From positions 1-22,851 of the forward strand of contig DASTCC010000208.1 of NCBI GenBank assembly GCA_035711465.1: DNA of 22,851 bases. The letters run 5' to 3'. The notes beneath the pieces are model-generated. The model was not told where the DNA came from and did no database searches. It was given only the letters and a program-made list of their open reading frames with translations. The stretch is from DASTCC01 sp035711465. GTDB lineage: Bacteria > Acidobacteriota > Vicinamibacteria > Vicinamibacterales > SCN-69-37. Position numbers and translations under genes: made by a program. This document shows positions 15,385 through 22,851 of this stretch, piece after piece (positions within the stretch are counted from its first letter, which is position 1; every line of letters starts with the position of its first letter).

Positions 15385-16061
15385 TCAAGCAGTTACCGTC
15401 TTACGAGCGTCGGCCGTCCGCTTCTTCCGGATCGCGAACGCCACGCGGCCGCCGAGGAGCACCGCGAGCACGGCCGCCCACTTCAACGGCTCGGTGATGT
15501 CCGCCTTCTGGATCCAGATGAAATGCACCACCCCGGCAACCGCCGCCACGTAGACGAGTCGATGCAGCCGCGTCCAGTTGTGCTTCAGCCGGCGCTGCCA
15601 GCCCTTGGTCGACGTCAGCGCGAGGAGGAGCAGGATCAGGAACGCGAACTGGCCGACGAAGATGAACCGGCGGAGGACGATGTCCTCCCAGATGGTCTCG
15701 AAATCGCAGGTAGCCAGCGAATAGCAGAGCTGGTTGAAGACGAGATAGACCGACAGGTGCGTCAACGCGTAGAAGAATGCCCAGAGCCCGATGAGACGGC
15801 GCACGCTCTGGAGCTTGTTGACGTGGAACAGCCGTCGCAGCGGCGTCATCGACAGGCTGACGAACAGCGTTCCGAGCGCGGACTCGCCGGTCTCGTGCAG
15901 CAGCGTCTTGACGGGATCGACGCCGAGCTCGCCGCGGTAGACGTCATAGCCGAGCAGGACAGCCGGCATCGCACACGCCACCCACACGGCCGGCTTGAAG
16001 AACCGCCAGTCGGCGACGGCGGCCAGGATCGTGCCGATCCCCCGCCAGACGCGTGCCAGCA

Positions 16062-16062
<1 letters not shown>
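15385..16062 (-). CDS. msrQ: MsrQ, heme-binding membrane subunit of the methionine sulfoxide reductase MsrPQ
   Basis: 225-aa integral membrane protein of the ferric-reductase-like (YedZ) family. It passes electrons from the quinone pool or flavins across the inner membrane to MsrP for repair of oxidised methionines in periplasmic proteins. About six hydrophobic helices are seen. Family marks include LLHETGESAL, RRLIGLWAFFYALTHLSVY, LRRFIFVGQFAFLILLLLALTST and the HNWTRLHRLVYVAAVAGVVHFIW segment, carrying the His residues that bind heme b. The length is close to E. coli MsrQ (~211 aa). ATG 16062 overlaps the msrP stop by one base (TGATG), showing translational coupling. The C-terminus is short and basic. 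The assignment is firm from sequence and gene pairing. Confidence 0.95.
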
Positions 16063-17027
<965 letters not shown>

Positions 17028-17068
17028 CACGGCCTCCGCCACTGGCGCGTGGCTGCTTTGTCACCTCA

Positions 17069-17085
17069 TTACAGCACACTTACAG
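17069..17085. promoter_or_regulatory. Direct repeat TTACAG x2, one helical turn apart, in the msrP/dehydrogenase divergent region
   Basis: TTACAG occurs at 17069-17074 and 17080-17085, an 11-bp period placing both copies on one DNA face. They lie 42-58 bp upstream of the msrP start and ~90 bp upstream of the dehydrogenase start. The minus strand reads CTGTAA twice. This is a candidate activator or response-regulator site for msrPQ; it is short enough to arise by chance. Confidence 0.35.
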
Positions 17086-17173
17086 AACCGTCCCCCTGGC
17101 GCCGATGGCATAATCGAGGGGCTCGGCTCTTGCATTTTCGCTCCGCCGGATCCCGACCCTGGACGTCCCTTCT

Positions 17174-18532
17174 ATGAGCAACCAGACCATCGCCGCTGAA
17201 AGCACCGCCGTGTCTACCCTTCGCCATAAGCTCGAAACCCGTACCGCCAGAGTCGGGGTGGTCGGACTGGGCTATGTCGGCCTGCCGCTGCTCGTCGAGT
17301 TCGCCCGAGCCGGCTTCCGGGCGACCGGCCTGGACCTGGACGGGCGCAAGGTCGATGCGCTGCGCCGCGGCGAGTCGTACATCCAGGACGTCGCCGATGC
17401 CGATGTCTCTACGTTCCGCGAGGCCGGGCGGTTACACGCCACCACCGATCCGAAAGAGCTCGGCGATCTCGACACCATCAACATCTGCGTGCCGACGCCG
17501 CTGCGAAAGACGAAGGATCCCGACCTGTCGTACGTCGTCTCGGCCGTCGAGACCGTGGCGGCGCAGCTGCGTCCGGGCCAGCTCGTCATTCTCGAATCGA
17601 CGACCTACCCGGGTACGACGGACGAAGTCGTGCGCCCGATTCTCGAGCGCGAGGGCCTCGTCGCCGGCCGGGATTTTCACCTCGCCTTCTCACCCGAGCG
17701 CGTCGATCCGGGCAACGAGAAGTGGACGACGCGCAACGTGCCGAAGGTCGTCGGCGGACTGACGCCGACGTGTACCGCGCTCGCGAGCGCGCTCTATCGC
17801 GCGTCGATCGACACCGTCGTCGAGGTGAGCTCGCCGCGCGTCGCCGAGATGGTCAAGCTGCTCGAGAACACGTTCCGCGCGGTGAACATCGGCCTGGTCA
17901 ACGAGCTCGCGCTCATGTGCGATCGGCTCGGCCTCAGCATCTGGGAAGTCGTCGACGCCGCCGCGACCAAGCCGTTCGGCTTCATGCCCTTCTACCCCGG
18001 GCCCGGACTCGGCGGCCACTGCATCCCGATCGACCCCTTCTATCTGTCGTGGAAGGTCAAAGAGGTCGGCTTCGAGGCCCGCTTCATCGAGCTGGCCGGT
18101 CACGTCAACGGCGCGATGCCGCACTACGTCGTCGACAAGGTGACCGAGGCGCTCAACTCGCACAGCAAATCGGTGCGCGGGTCGTCGGTGCTGGTCCTCG
18201 GCGTCTCCTACAAGCGGGACATCGACGACGTCCGCGAGTCGCCGGCGCTCGACATCATGGCGGTGCTGAAGCAGCGCGGCGCGGACGTCAGCTTCCACGA
18301 TCCGTTCGTGGAGTCGCTCGCGGCCCGCGACTGGCCGGGCAACGCCGACCTGACATCCACCCCGCTCACGACCGAGGCACTGAGCCAGGCCGACTGCGTC
18401 GTCGTCGTCACCGATCATCGCGCCTTCGACTACGGCGCGATCGTCAAGCACGCGCAGCTCGTCGTCGACTCGCGCAACGCGATCAAGGGCGCGCACCCGC
18501 ACGTGTTCAAGCTGGGGGCGCCGGCTCACTGA
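17174..18532 (+). CDS. Nucleotide-sugar 6-dehydrogenase (UDP-GlcNAc/UDP-ManNAc type, WbpA-like)
   Basis: 452-aa NAD-dependent UDP-sugar dehydrogenase. It oxidises the C6 hydroxyl of a UDP-hexose to the uronic acid in two steps for surface polysaccharide. The N-terminal Rossmann site is VGVVGLGYVGLPL (~26-38). INICVPTPLRKTKDPDLSYV is the wording of the UDP-N-acetylglucosamine/mannosamine branch rather than UDP-glucose dehydrogenase. The substrate-binding stretch is LAFSPERVDPGN. The central helix segment has KLLENTFRAVNIGLVNELA, and the catalytic cysteine is C283 in GLGGHCIPIDP. The C-terminal NAD/UDP domain begins near VLVLGVSYKRDIDDVRESPA. The length is normal. ATG 17174 has no strong Shine-Dalgarno. 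No glycosyltransferase or epimerase is adjacent, so the polysaccharide served is unknown. The substrate branch is inferred from motifs; discriminating UDP-GlcNAc from UDP-ManNAc needs phylogeny. Confidence 0.9.
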   Translation: MSNQTIAAESTAVSTLRHKLETRTARVGVVGLGYVGLPLLVEFARAGFRATGLDLDGRKVDALRRGESYIQDVADADVSTFREAGRLHATTDPKELGDLDTINICVPTPLRKTKDPDLSYVVSAVETVAAQLRPGQLVILESTTYPGTTDEVVRPILEREGLVAGRDFHLAFSPERVDPGNEKWTTRNVPKVVGGLTPTCTALASALYRASIDTVVEVSSPRVAEMVKLLENTFRAVNIGLVNELALMCDRLGLSIWEVVDAAATKPFGFMPFYPGPGLGGHCIPIDPFYLSWKVKEVGFEARFIELAGHVNGAMPHYVVDKVTEALNSHSKSVRGSSVLVLGVSYKRDIDDVRESPALDIMAVLKQRGADVSFHDPFVESLAARDWPGNADLTSTPLTTEALSQADCVVVVTDHRAFDYGAIVKHAQLVVDSRNAIKGAHPHVFKLGAPAH

Positions 18533-18558
18533 CGCGAGACAAGAACACGGTCCACTTC

Positions 18559-18579
18559 GAACTCAGAACTCAAAACTCA
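18559..18579. repeat. Three tandem 7-mers (GAACTCA, GAACTCA, AAACTCA)
   Basis: Located 27 nt after the UDP-sugar dehydrogenase stop. The exact 7-nt period occurs three times with one mismatch. It lies in a 160-bp gap that has no gene. No palindromic content; function unknown. Confidence 0.7.
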
Positions 18580-18583
18580 GGTG

Positions 18584-18606
18584 GCGCCTGCGGCGCATCT
18601 TTCTTT
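18584..18606 (+). terminator. Possible intrinsic terminator of the UDP-sugar dehydrogenase gene
   Basis: GCGCC-TGC-GGCGC (18584-18596) forms a 5-bp stem with a 3-nt loop, followed by ATCTTTCTTT. The stem is short but the T-rich tail is correctly placed ~50 nt after the stop. Confidence 0.5.
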
Positions 18607-18630
18607 GAAAAGAGCGCTTCACCTTGGATT

Positions 18631-18657
18631 CACGGTCTTCGCGGCTTTCACGGTTAT
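18631..18657. repeat. Three degenerate 9-mers (CACGGTCTT, CGCGGCTTT, CACGGTTAT)
   Basis: A 9-nt period runs over 27 nt between the dehydrogenase and esterase 3' ends. A weaker fourth unit (CCTTGGATT) precedes it. It resembles the short periodic C/T-rich repeats seen between genes in several bacterial phyla. No open frame or RNA motif is recognised here. Confidence 0.5.
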
Positions 18658-18692
18658 CTCAGCTCTGACGCTGGCGTCACCGAGGGGCACCC

Positions 18693-19352
18693 TTAAAGCC
18701 TGGCGAGTCCGAGAAACCTCTCCGCAGCGTCCCAGACACCGTCGATCGACTGCGTCAGCTGATGATCGTCATCGACGAGACGTAGATCGACGTTCGGCCG
18801 CGTCGACGCCCATCGCTCGACCATGACCGGATCGACCGATGCGTCCTGGCGTCCCTGAAACACCAGCATCGGCATCTTCAGATCGAGCGCGAAGGCGTCG
18901 TAGCGCGCCGCATCCTCGTAGAGCGCGTAGCCGACGCGGCGCGGTTCGTCGAAGGCGTAGTGGTGGACGTCGAGCCAGCCGGCGCGGCGCCATTCGTCGA
19001 TGCCGTGCTCGCCGAGCTGGCGCAGTCGGTTGCCGCCGAAGTCGAGGGCCGGCGCCATGAGCACGAGGCGATCGACCTTGCCGGTCGTGTCCTGGGCCGC
19101 GGCGTGGAGCGCGACGAAGGCGCCGAGGCTCGATCCGACCAGCGCCACCGGTCCTCGCGGCGCCGCCGCGATCGCCTCGCGCGCGTGGTCCAGCATTCGC
19201 GTCACCGTCAGCGTCTCGAAGGCCGGCTGATTCAGATCGGGACACGAAAAGCCAACGCCGCGGGCTTCGAGCTCGCGCGCGAATCGACCCGCCTTCGACG
19301 ACGCTGGCGACGACGCGAACCCGTGCAGGTAGACGGCGTGACCGATGCGCAT
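18693..19352 (-). CDS. YqiA-like alpha/beta-hydrolase esterase
   Basis: 219-aa cytoplasmic hydrolase of the YqiA/YcfP (UPF0227-like) esterase group. YLHGFASSPASSKAG (8-22) is the oxyanion-loop HGF motif with the SP.SSKA stretch typical of the group. The catalytic triad is readable: S75 in VGSSLGA, D170 in FQGRQDASVDP, and H197 in VDDDHQL. A variable cap segment lies at ~104-150. No signal peptide. I chose ATG 19352 because it overlaps the stop of the SET-domain gene (TGATG) and starts right at the first beta strand; the frame is open 10 codons further upstream. E. coli YqiA cleaves short acyl esters; the natural substrate here is unknown. Translational coupling to a lysine methyltransferase is unusual and suggests related use of the two products. 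Confidence 0.88.
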   Translation of the reverse strand: MRIGHAVYLHGFASSPASSKAGRFARELEARGVGFSCPDLNQPAFETLTVTRMLDHAREAIAAAPRGPVALVGSSLGAFVALHAAAQDTTGKVDRLVLMAPALDFGGNRLRQLGEHGIDEWRRAGWLDVHHYAFDEPRRVGYALYEDAARYDAFALDLKMPMLVFQGRQDASVDPVMVERWASTRPNVDLRLVDDDHQLTQSIDGVWDAAERFLGLARL

Positions 19353-19783
19353 CAGATGATCGTCCTGCAGCCGGGGCGGCACTTGCAGTGAATGCCGGCT
19401 TCCCCGCCGGTGTTGTAGTCGTAGGAGAGCTCTTCGCCGCGGGCGATGTTGCGCGCGGCGCGGATCCAGATCGTGTCGCCGTCGATCTCGACGTAGCAGT
19501 TGGGCCGGCAGGCGTGGTTGATGAACCGGGCCCAGTTGCCGCCGATCGCAGCGTCACGCACCCAGCGGCGGTTGAGCGTGAAGCACCAGATCCGGCCCTT
19601 CGCCTGGTAGCGGTGCTCGCGCCGGTCGGCCTCCTTCGTCGAAATCTTCTCGCCGGCGTAGTCGATGATGCGGGAGTTCTTGGTGATGCGTTCGCCGGCG
19701 TAGACGCCCCAGCCCGCGATCGGCGATCGACGTCGAATCAGGCGCTTGCCGGTGGGTGACAGAAACACACGTGAACGGGCCAT
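19352..19783 (-). CDS. SET-domain protein-lysine methyltransferase (bacterial)
   Basis: 143-aa stand-alone SET domain that would transfer methyl groups from SAM to lysine side chains. The signature elements are all present: GWGVYAGE (24-31, SAM contact), ARFINHACRPNCYVE (85-99, the NHxCxPN pseudoknot motif), GEELSYDY (116-123, with the catalytic Tyr in ELSYDY), and a post-SET zinc site CKCRPGC (C133, C135, C139) paired with C92 of the NHAC motif. No targeting signal; cytoplasmic. I chose ATG 19783 (MARSRVFLSPTG); a TACAAT -10-like element ends 10 nt before it and overlaps the alternative ATG 19795. It is first in a coupled two-gene unit with the YqiA-like esterase and divergent from the amidohydrolase. 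The target protein is unknown; nucleoid or ribosomal proteins are possible. SET genes in bacteria are often discussed as acquired from eukaryotes, which the sequence alone cannot settle. Confidence 0.92.
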   Translation of the reverse strand: MARSRVFLSPTGKRLIRRRSPIAGWGVYAGERITKNSRIIDYAGEKISTKEADRREHRYQAKGRIWCFTLNRRWVRDAAIGGNWARFINHACRPNCYVEIDGDTIWIRAARNIARGEELSYDYNTGGEAGIHCKCRPGCRTII

Positions 19784-19793
19784 CCGGCCCGGC

Positions 19794-19799
19794 ATTGTA
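19794..19799 (-). promoter_or_regulatory. Candidate -10 element of the SET-esterase operon
   Basis: The minus strand reads TACAAT, one base from consensus, ending 10 nt upstream of ATG 19783. The spacing equals that of the -10-like element before the kinase gene at 4924. The mRNA would have a leader of only a few nucleotides. No obvious -35. Confidence 0.4.
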
Positions 19800-19882
19800 T
19801 CTGCCCGCCGCCGCCGGCCCGCCAAGATTCCTGCGCCGCCGGCCTCCGGCAGTGTTAGCTTCTCACCGACGAGGTGCCGCTC

Positions 19883-21187
19883 ATGCCATCACTTCGAGTT
19901 CCGGCGCTGCTCGCCGGCGCCGCATTGACCGTTGCGCTCGCCGGCGCGTGGTCGGCGCATCGGCCCTCGGCGCTCCTCGCGCAAGCGGGCGTCGCGTCGG
20001 CTGGTCAGACACCGCCGGCGCAAGGCGGCGGCCGCGGTCGCGGCCAGGGCACGCCGCCGACGACGATCCGCGCCGCGCGCGCGATCGACGGCCGCGGCAC
20101 TCTGATTCAGCCGGCGCTGATCACGGTTCAAGGCGGCCGGATCACGGCGGTGAGCTCGACCGCCGGTGACGCGCCGGCGACCTACGATCTCGGCGACGTC
20201 ACGCTCCTGCCAGGACTGATCGACGTCCACGTCCACCTCAACTGGTACTTCGGACCGAACGGCAAGTACGGCGAAAGCAACGTCCCGCCCGACCACGCCG
20301 CCAAGGCGATACAGGAGAACGCGCGCGCGACGCTGATGGCCGGCTTCACCACGGTGCAGTCGCTCGGCTGGAACAACGACCCGGCCCTGCGCAACGCCAT
20401 CGCCGCCGGCCTCATCGTCGGCCCGCGGCTGCTGACATCGGCCGGCCAGATTCAGGGCGGTCAGCGCACGCCCGACCAGCTGCGCGAGGCGGTGCGCCAG
20501 GCCAAAGCCAACGGCGCCGACGTCATCAAGTTCTTCGCTTCCGGCAGCATCCGCGACGGCGGCGTGATGAACGTCACCCAGGCGCAGGTCGAGGCGGTGT
20601 GCAGCGAGGCCAAGGCGCAGGGCCTCCGTTCGCTCGTGCACGCGCACAGCTCCGACTCGATCGTCGCCGCGGTCAAGGGCGGCTGCAGTCAGATCGAGCA
20701 TGGCCTGTTCGCCGACGACGCGGCGATCAAGGCGATGAAGGACGCCGACGTCTATTTCGACCCGAACATCGGCCTGGTGCTCCAGAACTATCTCGAGAAC
20801 ACGGACAAGTACCTGGGCAGCGGCAATTTCAACGAAGAGGGCTTCGCCCACATGCGCAAGGTGGTGCCGACGCTCGCCGCGGTGTTCAAGACGGCGCTCG
20901 ACGCCGGGATCAAGATGCCGATCGGGACGGACGCGGTCGCCGGCGCGCACGGCCAGAACGCGCGCGAGATCCTGGCGCGCGTCGCCGCCGGCCAGAAGCC
21001 GATGGACGCGCTCACGAGCGCGACCTCGATCGCCGCGGCGTCGCTCGGTCTCGGCGACACCATCGGCGTGCTGGCGCCGAACTTCCAGGCCGACATCATC
21101 GCCGTCGCCGGCAATCCGATCGCCGACATCAACGTCATGAAGAACGTGCGCTTCGTCATGAAGGGCGGGCGCGTCTACTCGCGATGA
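19883..21187 (+). CDS. Exported metal-dependent amidohydrolase (imidazolonepropionase/prolidase-like)
   Basis: 434-aa amidohydrolase-superfamily enzyme with a hydrophobic N-terminal export signal (~1-35, LLAGAALTVALAGAWSA) and a Gly/Pro-rich linker (~40-58). A beta-sandwich strand set (TTIRAARAIDGRGTLIQP, ALITVQGGRITAV) precedes the TIM barrel. Metal ligands are readable: H116 and H118 in DVHVHLNW, K216 in DVIKFFASGS (the carboxylated Lys), H253 and/or H255 in VHAHSSDS, H273 in IEHGLF, and D350 in GTDAVAGAHG. The C-terminus returns to the sandwich (GVLAPNFQADIIAVAGNP, VRFVMKGGRVY). Relatives hydrolyse Xaa-Pro dipeptides, imidazolonepropionate or other cyclic amides. ATG 19883 is supported by GAGGTG at 19871-19876. 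The stop region overlaps the next frame, and the Tat-type aminotransferase follows with almost no gap, so both exported enzymes may act on the same peptide- or amino-acid-derived nutrient. Exact substrate unknown. Confidence 0.88.
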   Translation: MPSLRVPALLAGAALTVALAGAWSAHRPSALLAQAGVASAGQTPPAQGGGRGRGQGTPPTTIRAARAIDGRGTLIQPALITVQGGRITAVSSTAGDAPATYDLGDVTLLPGLIDVHVHLNWYFGPNGKYGESNVPPDHAAKAIQENARATLMAGFTTVQSLGWNNDPALRNAIAAGLIVGPRLLTSAGQIQGGQRTPDQLREAVRQAKANGADVIKFFASGSIRDGGVMNVTQAQVEAVCSEAKAQGLRSLVHAHSSDSIVAAVKGGCSQIEHGLFADDAAIKAMKDADVYFDPNIGLVLQNYLENTDKYLGSGNFNEEGFAHMRKVVPTLAAVFKTALDAGIKMPIGTDAVAGAHGQNAREILARVAAGQKPMDALTSATSIAAASLGLGDTIGVLAPNFQADIIAVAGNPIADINVMKNVRFVMKGGRVYSR

Positions 21188-21198
21188 GGATCGAGGTC

Positions 21199-22479
21199 AT
21201 GGTCACACGACGGCAGTTTCTCGGACAGACAGGCGCGATCGGTACCGCCGCGGTGGCGACGTTCAGCACGCACGGGCTCGAGCGCGTGCTCGAGGCGTCG
21301 GCCGCGGTCGCCAGCCGGCAAGCCACGGACGTCGCGCGCGACGAATTCTACTGGCGCGAGATCCAGCAGGCGTTCACGCTCGATCGCACGATCATCAACC
21401 TCAACAACGGCGGCGTCTGCCCAAGTCCGCGCGTCGTCCACGAGGCGCTGAAGCGCTATCTCGACATCTCGAACCAGGCGCCGGCGTACCACATGTGGCA
21501 GATCGTCGAGCCGAACATCGAAAGCGTGCGCCGCACGCTCGCCGCCGACGCGGGCGCGGACACCGAGACGATCGCGATCACGCGCAACGCCAGCGAGGCG
21601 CTGCAGATCGCGCAGCTCGGCCTCGATCTCAAGCCGGGCGACGAAGTGCTGACCACCAACCAGGACTACGGCCGGATGCTCCAGACCTGGGACCAGCGGG
21701 TCGAGCGCGACGGCATCAAGCTGACCAAGATCGCGTTTCCGGTGCCGGCGACGCAGTCGGAACTGATCAAGCGCTTCGAAGCGGCGATCACGCCGGCGAC
21801 GAAGGTGCTGCACTTCTGCCACATCACCAATCTCACCGGGCACATCTTCCCGGTGAAGGAGATCTGCGCGATCGCGCGGCAGCGCAGCATCACGACGATC
21901 GTCGACGGCGCCCACGCCTACGCGCATTTTCCGTTCACGCTTCGCGAGTTCGACTGCGACTTCTACGGCACGAGCCTCCACAAGTGGCTGCTGGCGCCGG
22001 TCGGCACCGGGTTCCTCTACGTCCGCCCCGATCGCATCGCCCGCCACTGGGCGCTGCAGCCGCCACCCGAGTCGCTCAAGGCCAACATCCGCAAGTTCGA
22101 GGAGGTCGGCACGCACCCGGCGGCGAATCACAACGCCATCGCCGAAGCGCTGACGTTCCACCATGGCATAGGCGCCGAGCGCAAAGCCGCGCGGCTGCGC
22201 TACCTCAAGGAGCGCTGGGCGCTGCGCCTCAAGTCGCAGCCGAAGATCCAGCTCCACACCAGCCTCGATCCGCAGCTCTCCTGCGCGATCGGCACCGTCA
22301 ACATCGAAGGCATTCCGCCCGCGCAGGTCGCGTCGAAGCTGTGGGAGAAGTGGCGCATCATGGCGACACCGATCGTGCACGCCGAATATCAGGGGCTGCG
22401 CGTGACGCCCAACGTGTACACGACGATTGAGGAGATCGACACGTTCGCGGAGGCGATGGAGAGTATTCGCAGGGCTTGA
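21199..22479 (+). CDS. Tat-exported class V aminotransferase-fold PLP enzyme (isopenicillin-N-epimerase-like)
   Basis: 426-aa PLP-dependent fold-type I protein. The N-terminus VTRRQFLGQTG plus AIGTAAVATFST is a twin-arginine signal, so the folded cofactor-bearing enzyme is probably exported. Core class V segments: INLNNGGVCPSPRVV (substrate/phosphate loop), TIAITRNASEALQIAQLGL, KVLHFCHITNLTGHIFPVKEI, TTIVDGAHAYAHFPF (Asp contacting the PLP ring nitrogen), DFYGTSLHKWLLAP with K262 as the Schiff-base lysine, and GTGFLYVR. The motif pattern is that of isopenicillin N epimerase/cysteine-desulfurase-like proteins, whose activities vary widely, so the reaction is not predicted. I chose ATG 21199, with GAGGA 8 nt upstream and a signal peptide starting at the N-terminus; ATG 21184, overlapping the previous stop (ATGA), is also possible. 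It forms an operon with the exported amidohydrolase. Downstream repeats may end the transcript. Confidence 0.88.
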   Translation: MVTRRQFLGQTGAIGTAAVATFSTHGLERVLEASAAVASRQATDVARDEFYWREIQQAFTLDRTIINLNNGGVCPSPRVVHEALKRYLDISNQAPAYHMWQIVEPNIESVRRTLAADAGADTETIAITRNASEALQIAQLGLDLKPGDEVLTTNQDYGRMLQTWDQRVERDGIKLTKIAFPVPATQSELIKRFEAAITPATKVLHFCHITNLTGHIFPVKEICAIARQRSITTIVDGAHAYAHFPFTLREFDCDFYGTSLHKWLLAPVGTGFLYVRPDRIARHWALQPPPESLKANIRKFEEVGTHPAANHNAIAEALTFHHGIGAERKAARLRYLKERWALRLKSQPKIQLHTSLDPQLSCAIGTVNIEGIPPAQVASKLWEKWRIMATPIVHAEYQGLRVTPNVYTTIEEIDTFAEAMESIRRA

Positions 22480-22552
22480 AGGCTTGGGGCTTGAAGGAGA
22501 GGCGTGAAGAATAATCAGCCGCAAACCTTCAATCCACAGGCCTCCAAGCCTT
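22472..22552. repeat. Direct and inverted repeats between convergent genes
   Basis: GGGCTTGAAGG occurs twice (22472-22482, spanning the aminotransferase stop, and 22487-22497). AAGGCTTGG (22479-22487) is matched by CCAAGCCTT (22544-22552), and TTGAAGG (22491-22497) by CCTTCAA (22526-22532), so the whole gap can fold into a nested hairpin. It probably serves as, or is inserted at, the shared 3' end of the aminotransferase and dnaE2 genes. Confidence 0.6.
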
Positions 22553-22556
22553 GCTC

Positions 22557-22851
22557 TTAGTGAAAATCGTGCGAAGCGACCTCGGGTCCCCCGGTCGCAA
22601 GCGCATCGACGCGATCGGCCTTCACTGACACGGCCCCGTCCTGGTTCTGCAGCACGCCTTCGACGATGAGATACGACGCGTCGACGATCGTTCGCTTGTA
22701 GAGCGCGAAGATGTCGGGGTTGACGATGATGTTGGCGATGCCGGTTTCGTCTTCGAGCGACAGGAAGACGAAGCCCTTGGCGGTGCCGGGACGCTGGCGC
22801 GTGATGACCGCGCCCGCTACCCGCACGCGGCGGCCGGCGCGTCCGCGCAGC
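22557..22851 (-). CDS. dnaE2: Error-prone DNA polymerase DnaE2, C-terminal fragment (runs off right edge)
   Basis: The last ~97 residues of a long protein whose start lies beyond the window; the frame is open to base 22851. The sequence is the C-terminal OB-fold of DnaE2-type PolIII alpha subunits: VRVAGAVITRQRPGTAKGFVF, LSLEDETGIANIIVNPDIF, YLIVEGVLQNQDGAVSVKA, ending in the SHDFH tail characteristic of DnaE2. DnaE2 acts with ImuA/ImuB in damage-induced mutagenic translesion synthesis; imuA and imuB would be expected further right. The catalytic PHP and palm domains are not in the window, so activity cannot be judged. TAA is at 22557-22559. Identification is confident because TAKG, LEDETG and the DFH end are diagnostic in combination. 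Confidence 0.92.
   Translation of the reverse strand, partial: LRGRAGRRVRVAGAVITRQRPGTAKGFVFLSLEDETGIANIIVNPDIFALYKRTIVDASYLIVEGVLQNQDGAVSVKADRVDALATGGPEVASHDFH

Noticed and set aside
17086..17114. CATAAT at 17109-17114 as -10 of the UDP-sugar dehydrogenase promoter
   Set aside because: Plausible hexamer, but no -35 at suitable spacing and about 60 nt from the ATG, so evidence is too thin.

Overview
The window is GC-rich, densely coded bacterial chromosome. The gene set points to Acidobacteriota, probably a Vicinamibacteria-like lineage. Evidence: two PknB-type Ser/Thr kinases fused to large effector regions, one intact and one decayed gene of the secreted VWFA-related family expanded in Acidobacteria, a cyclase/AAA/TPR regulator, a Tes/MSMS-type radical SAM protein, and the C-terminus of DnaE2. 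The phylum is inferred from gene content; no rRNA or marker gene is present. I see no CRISPR array, tRNA, rRNA, integrase or transposase.

Layout. (1) 1-4924: a left-truncated cyclase-AAA-TPR regulator (+) overlaps tail-to-tail with a kinase-TolB-TPR protein (-). (2) 4971-8071: a divergent two-gene unit (+) encodes a PCMH-type FAD oxidoreductase and, in ATGA overlap, a UbiA prenyltransferase whose reading frame runs without a stop into a sugar-type periplasmic binding domain. (3) 8226-8576: a bactofilin (+), followed by a 210-bp island of nested inverted repeats, then a secreted VWFA-related protein (-) at 8797-9681. (4) 9716-10112: a frameshifted remnant of a second VWFA-related gene (-). It abuts a 967-aa kinase-TM-PEGA-SUMF1-alpha/beta-hydrolase fusion (+, 10127-13030). 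(5) 13139-15208: a radical SAM protein of the tetraether/membrane-spanning lipid synthase family (-) with a clear intrinsic terminator. (6) 15385-17027: the msrP-msrQ operon (-) for repair of oxidised periplasmic methionine, divergent from a UDP-sugar 6-dehydrogenase (+, 17174-18532). (7) 18693-19783: a translationally coupled SET-domain methyltransferase and YqiA-like esterase (-). (8) 19883-22479: a coupled pair of exported enzymes (+), an amidohydrolase and a Tat-signal class V aminotransferase. (9) 22557 to the right edge: the dnaE2 C-terminus (-).

How it fits together. Themes are cell-envelope chemistry (UbiA/FAD unit, Tes-like enzyme, nucleotide-sugar dehydrogenase, bactofilin, MsrPQ) and large multidomain signalling proteins. 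The most unusual items are the UbiA-binding-protein fusion, whose ninth membrane helix also reads as a lipoprotein signal peptide, the five-part kinase fusion whose SUMF1 domain lacks the catalytic cysteines, and the Tes-like lipid enzyme. Several intergenic gaps hold short periodic or inverted repeats that no gene explains.
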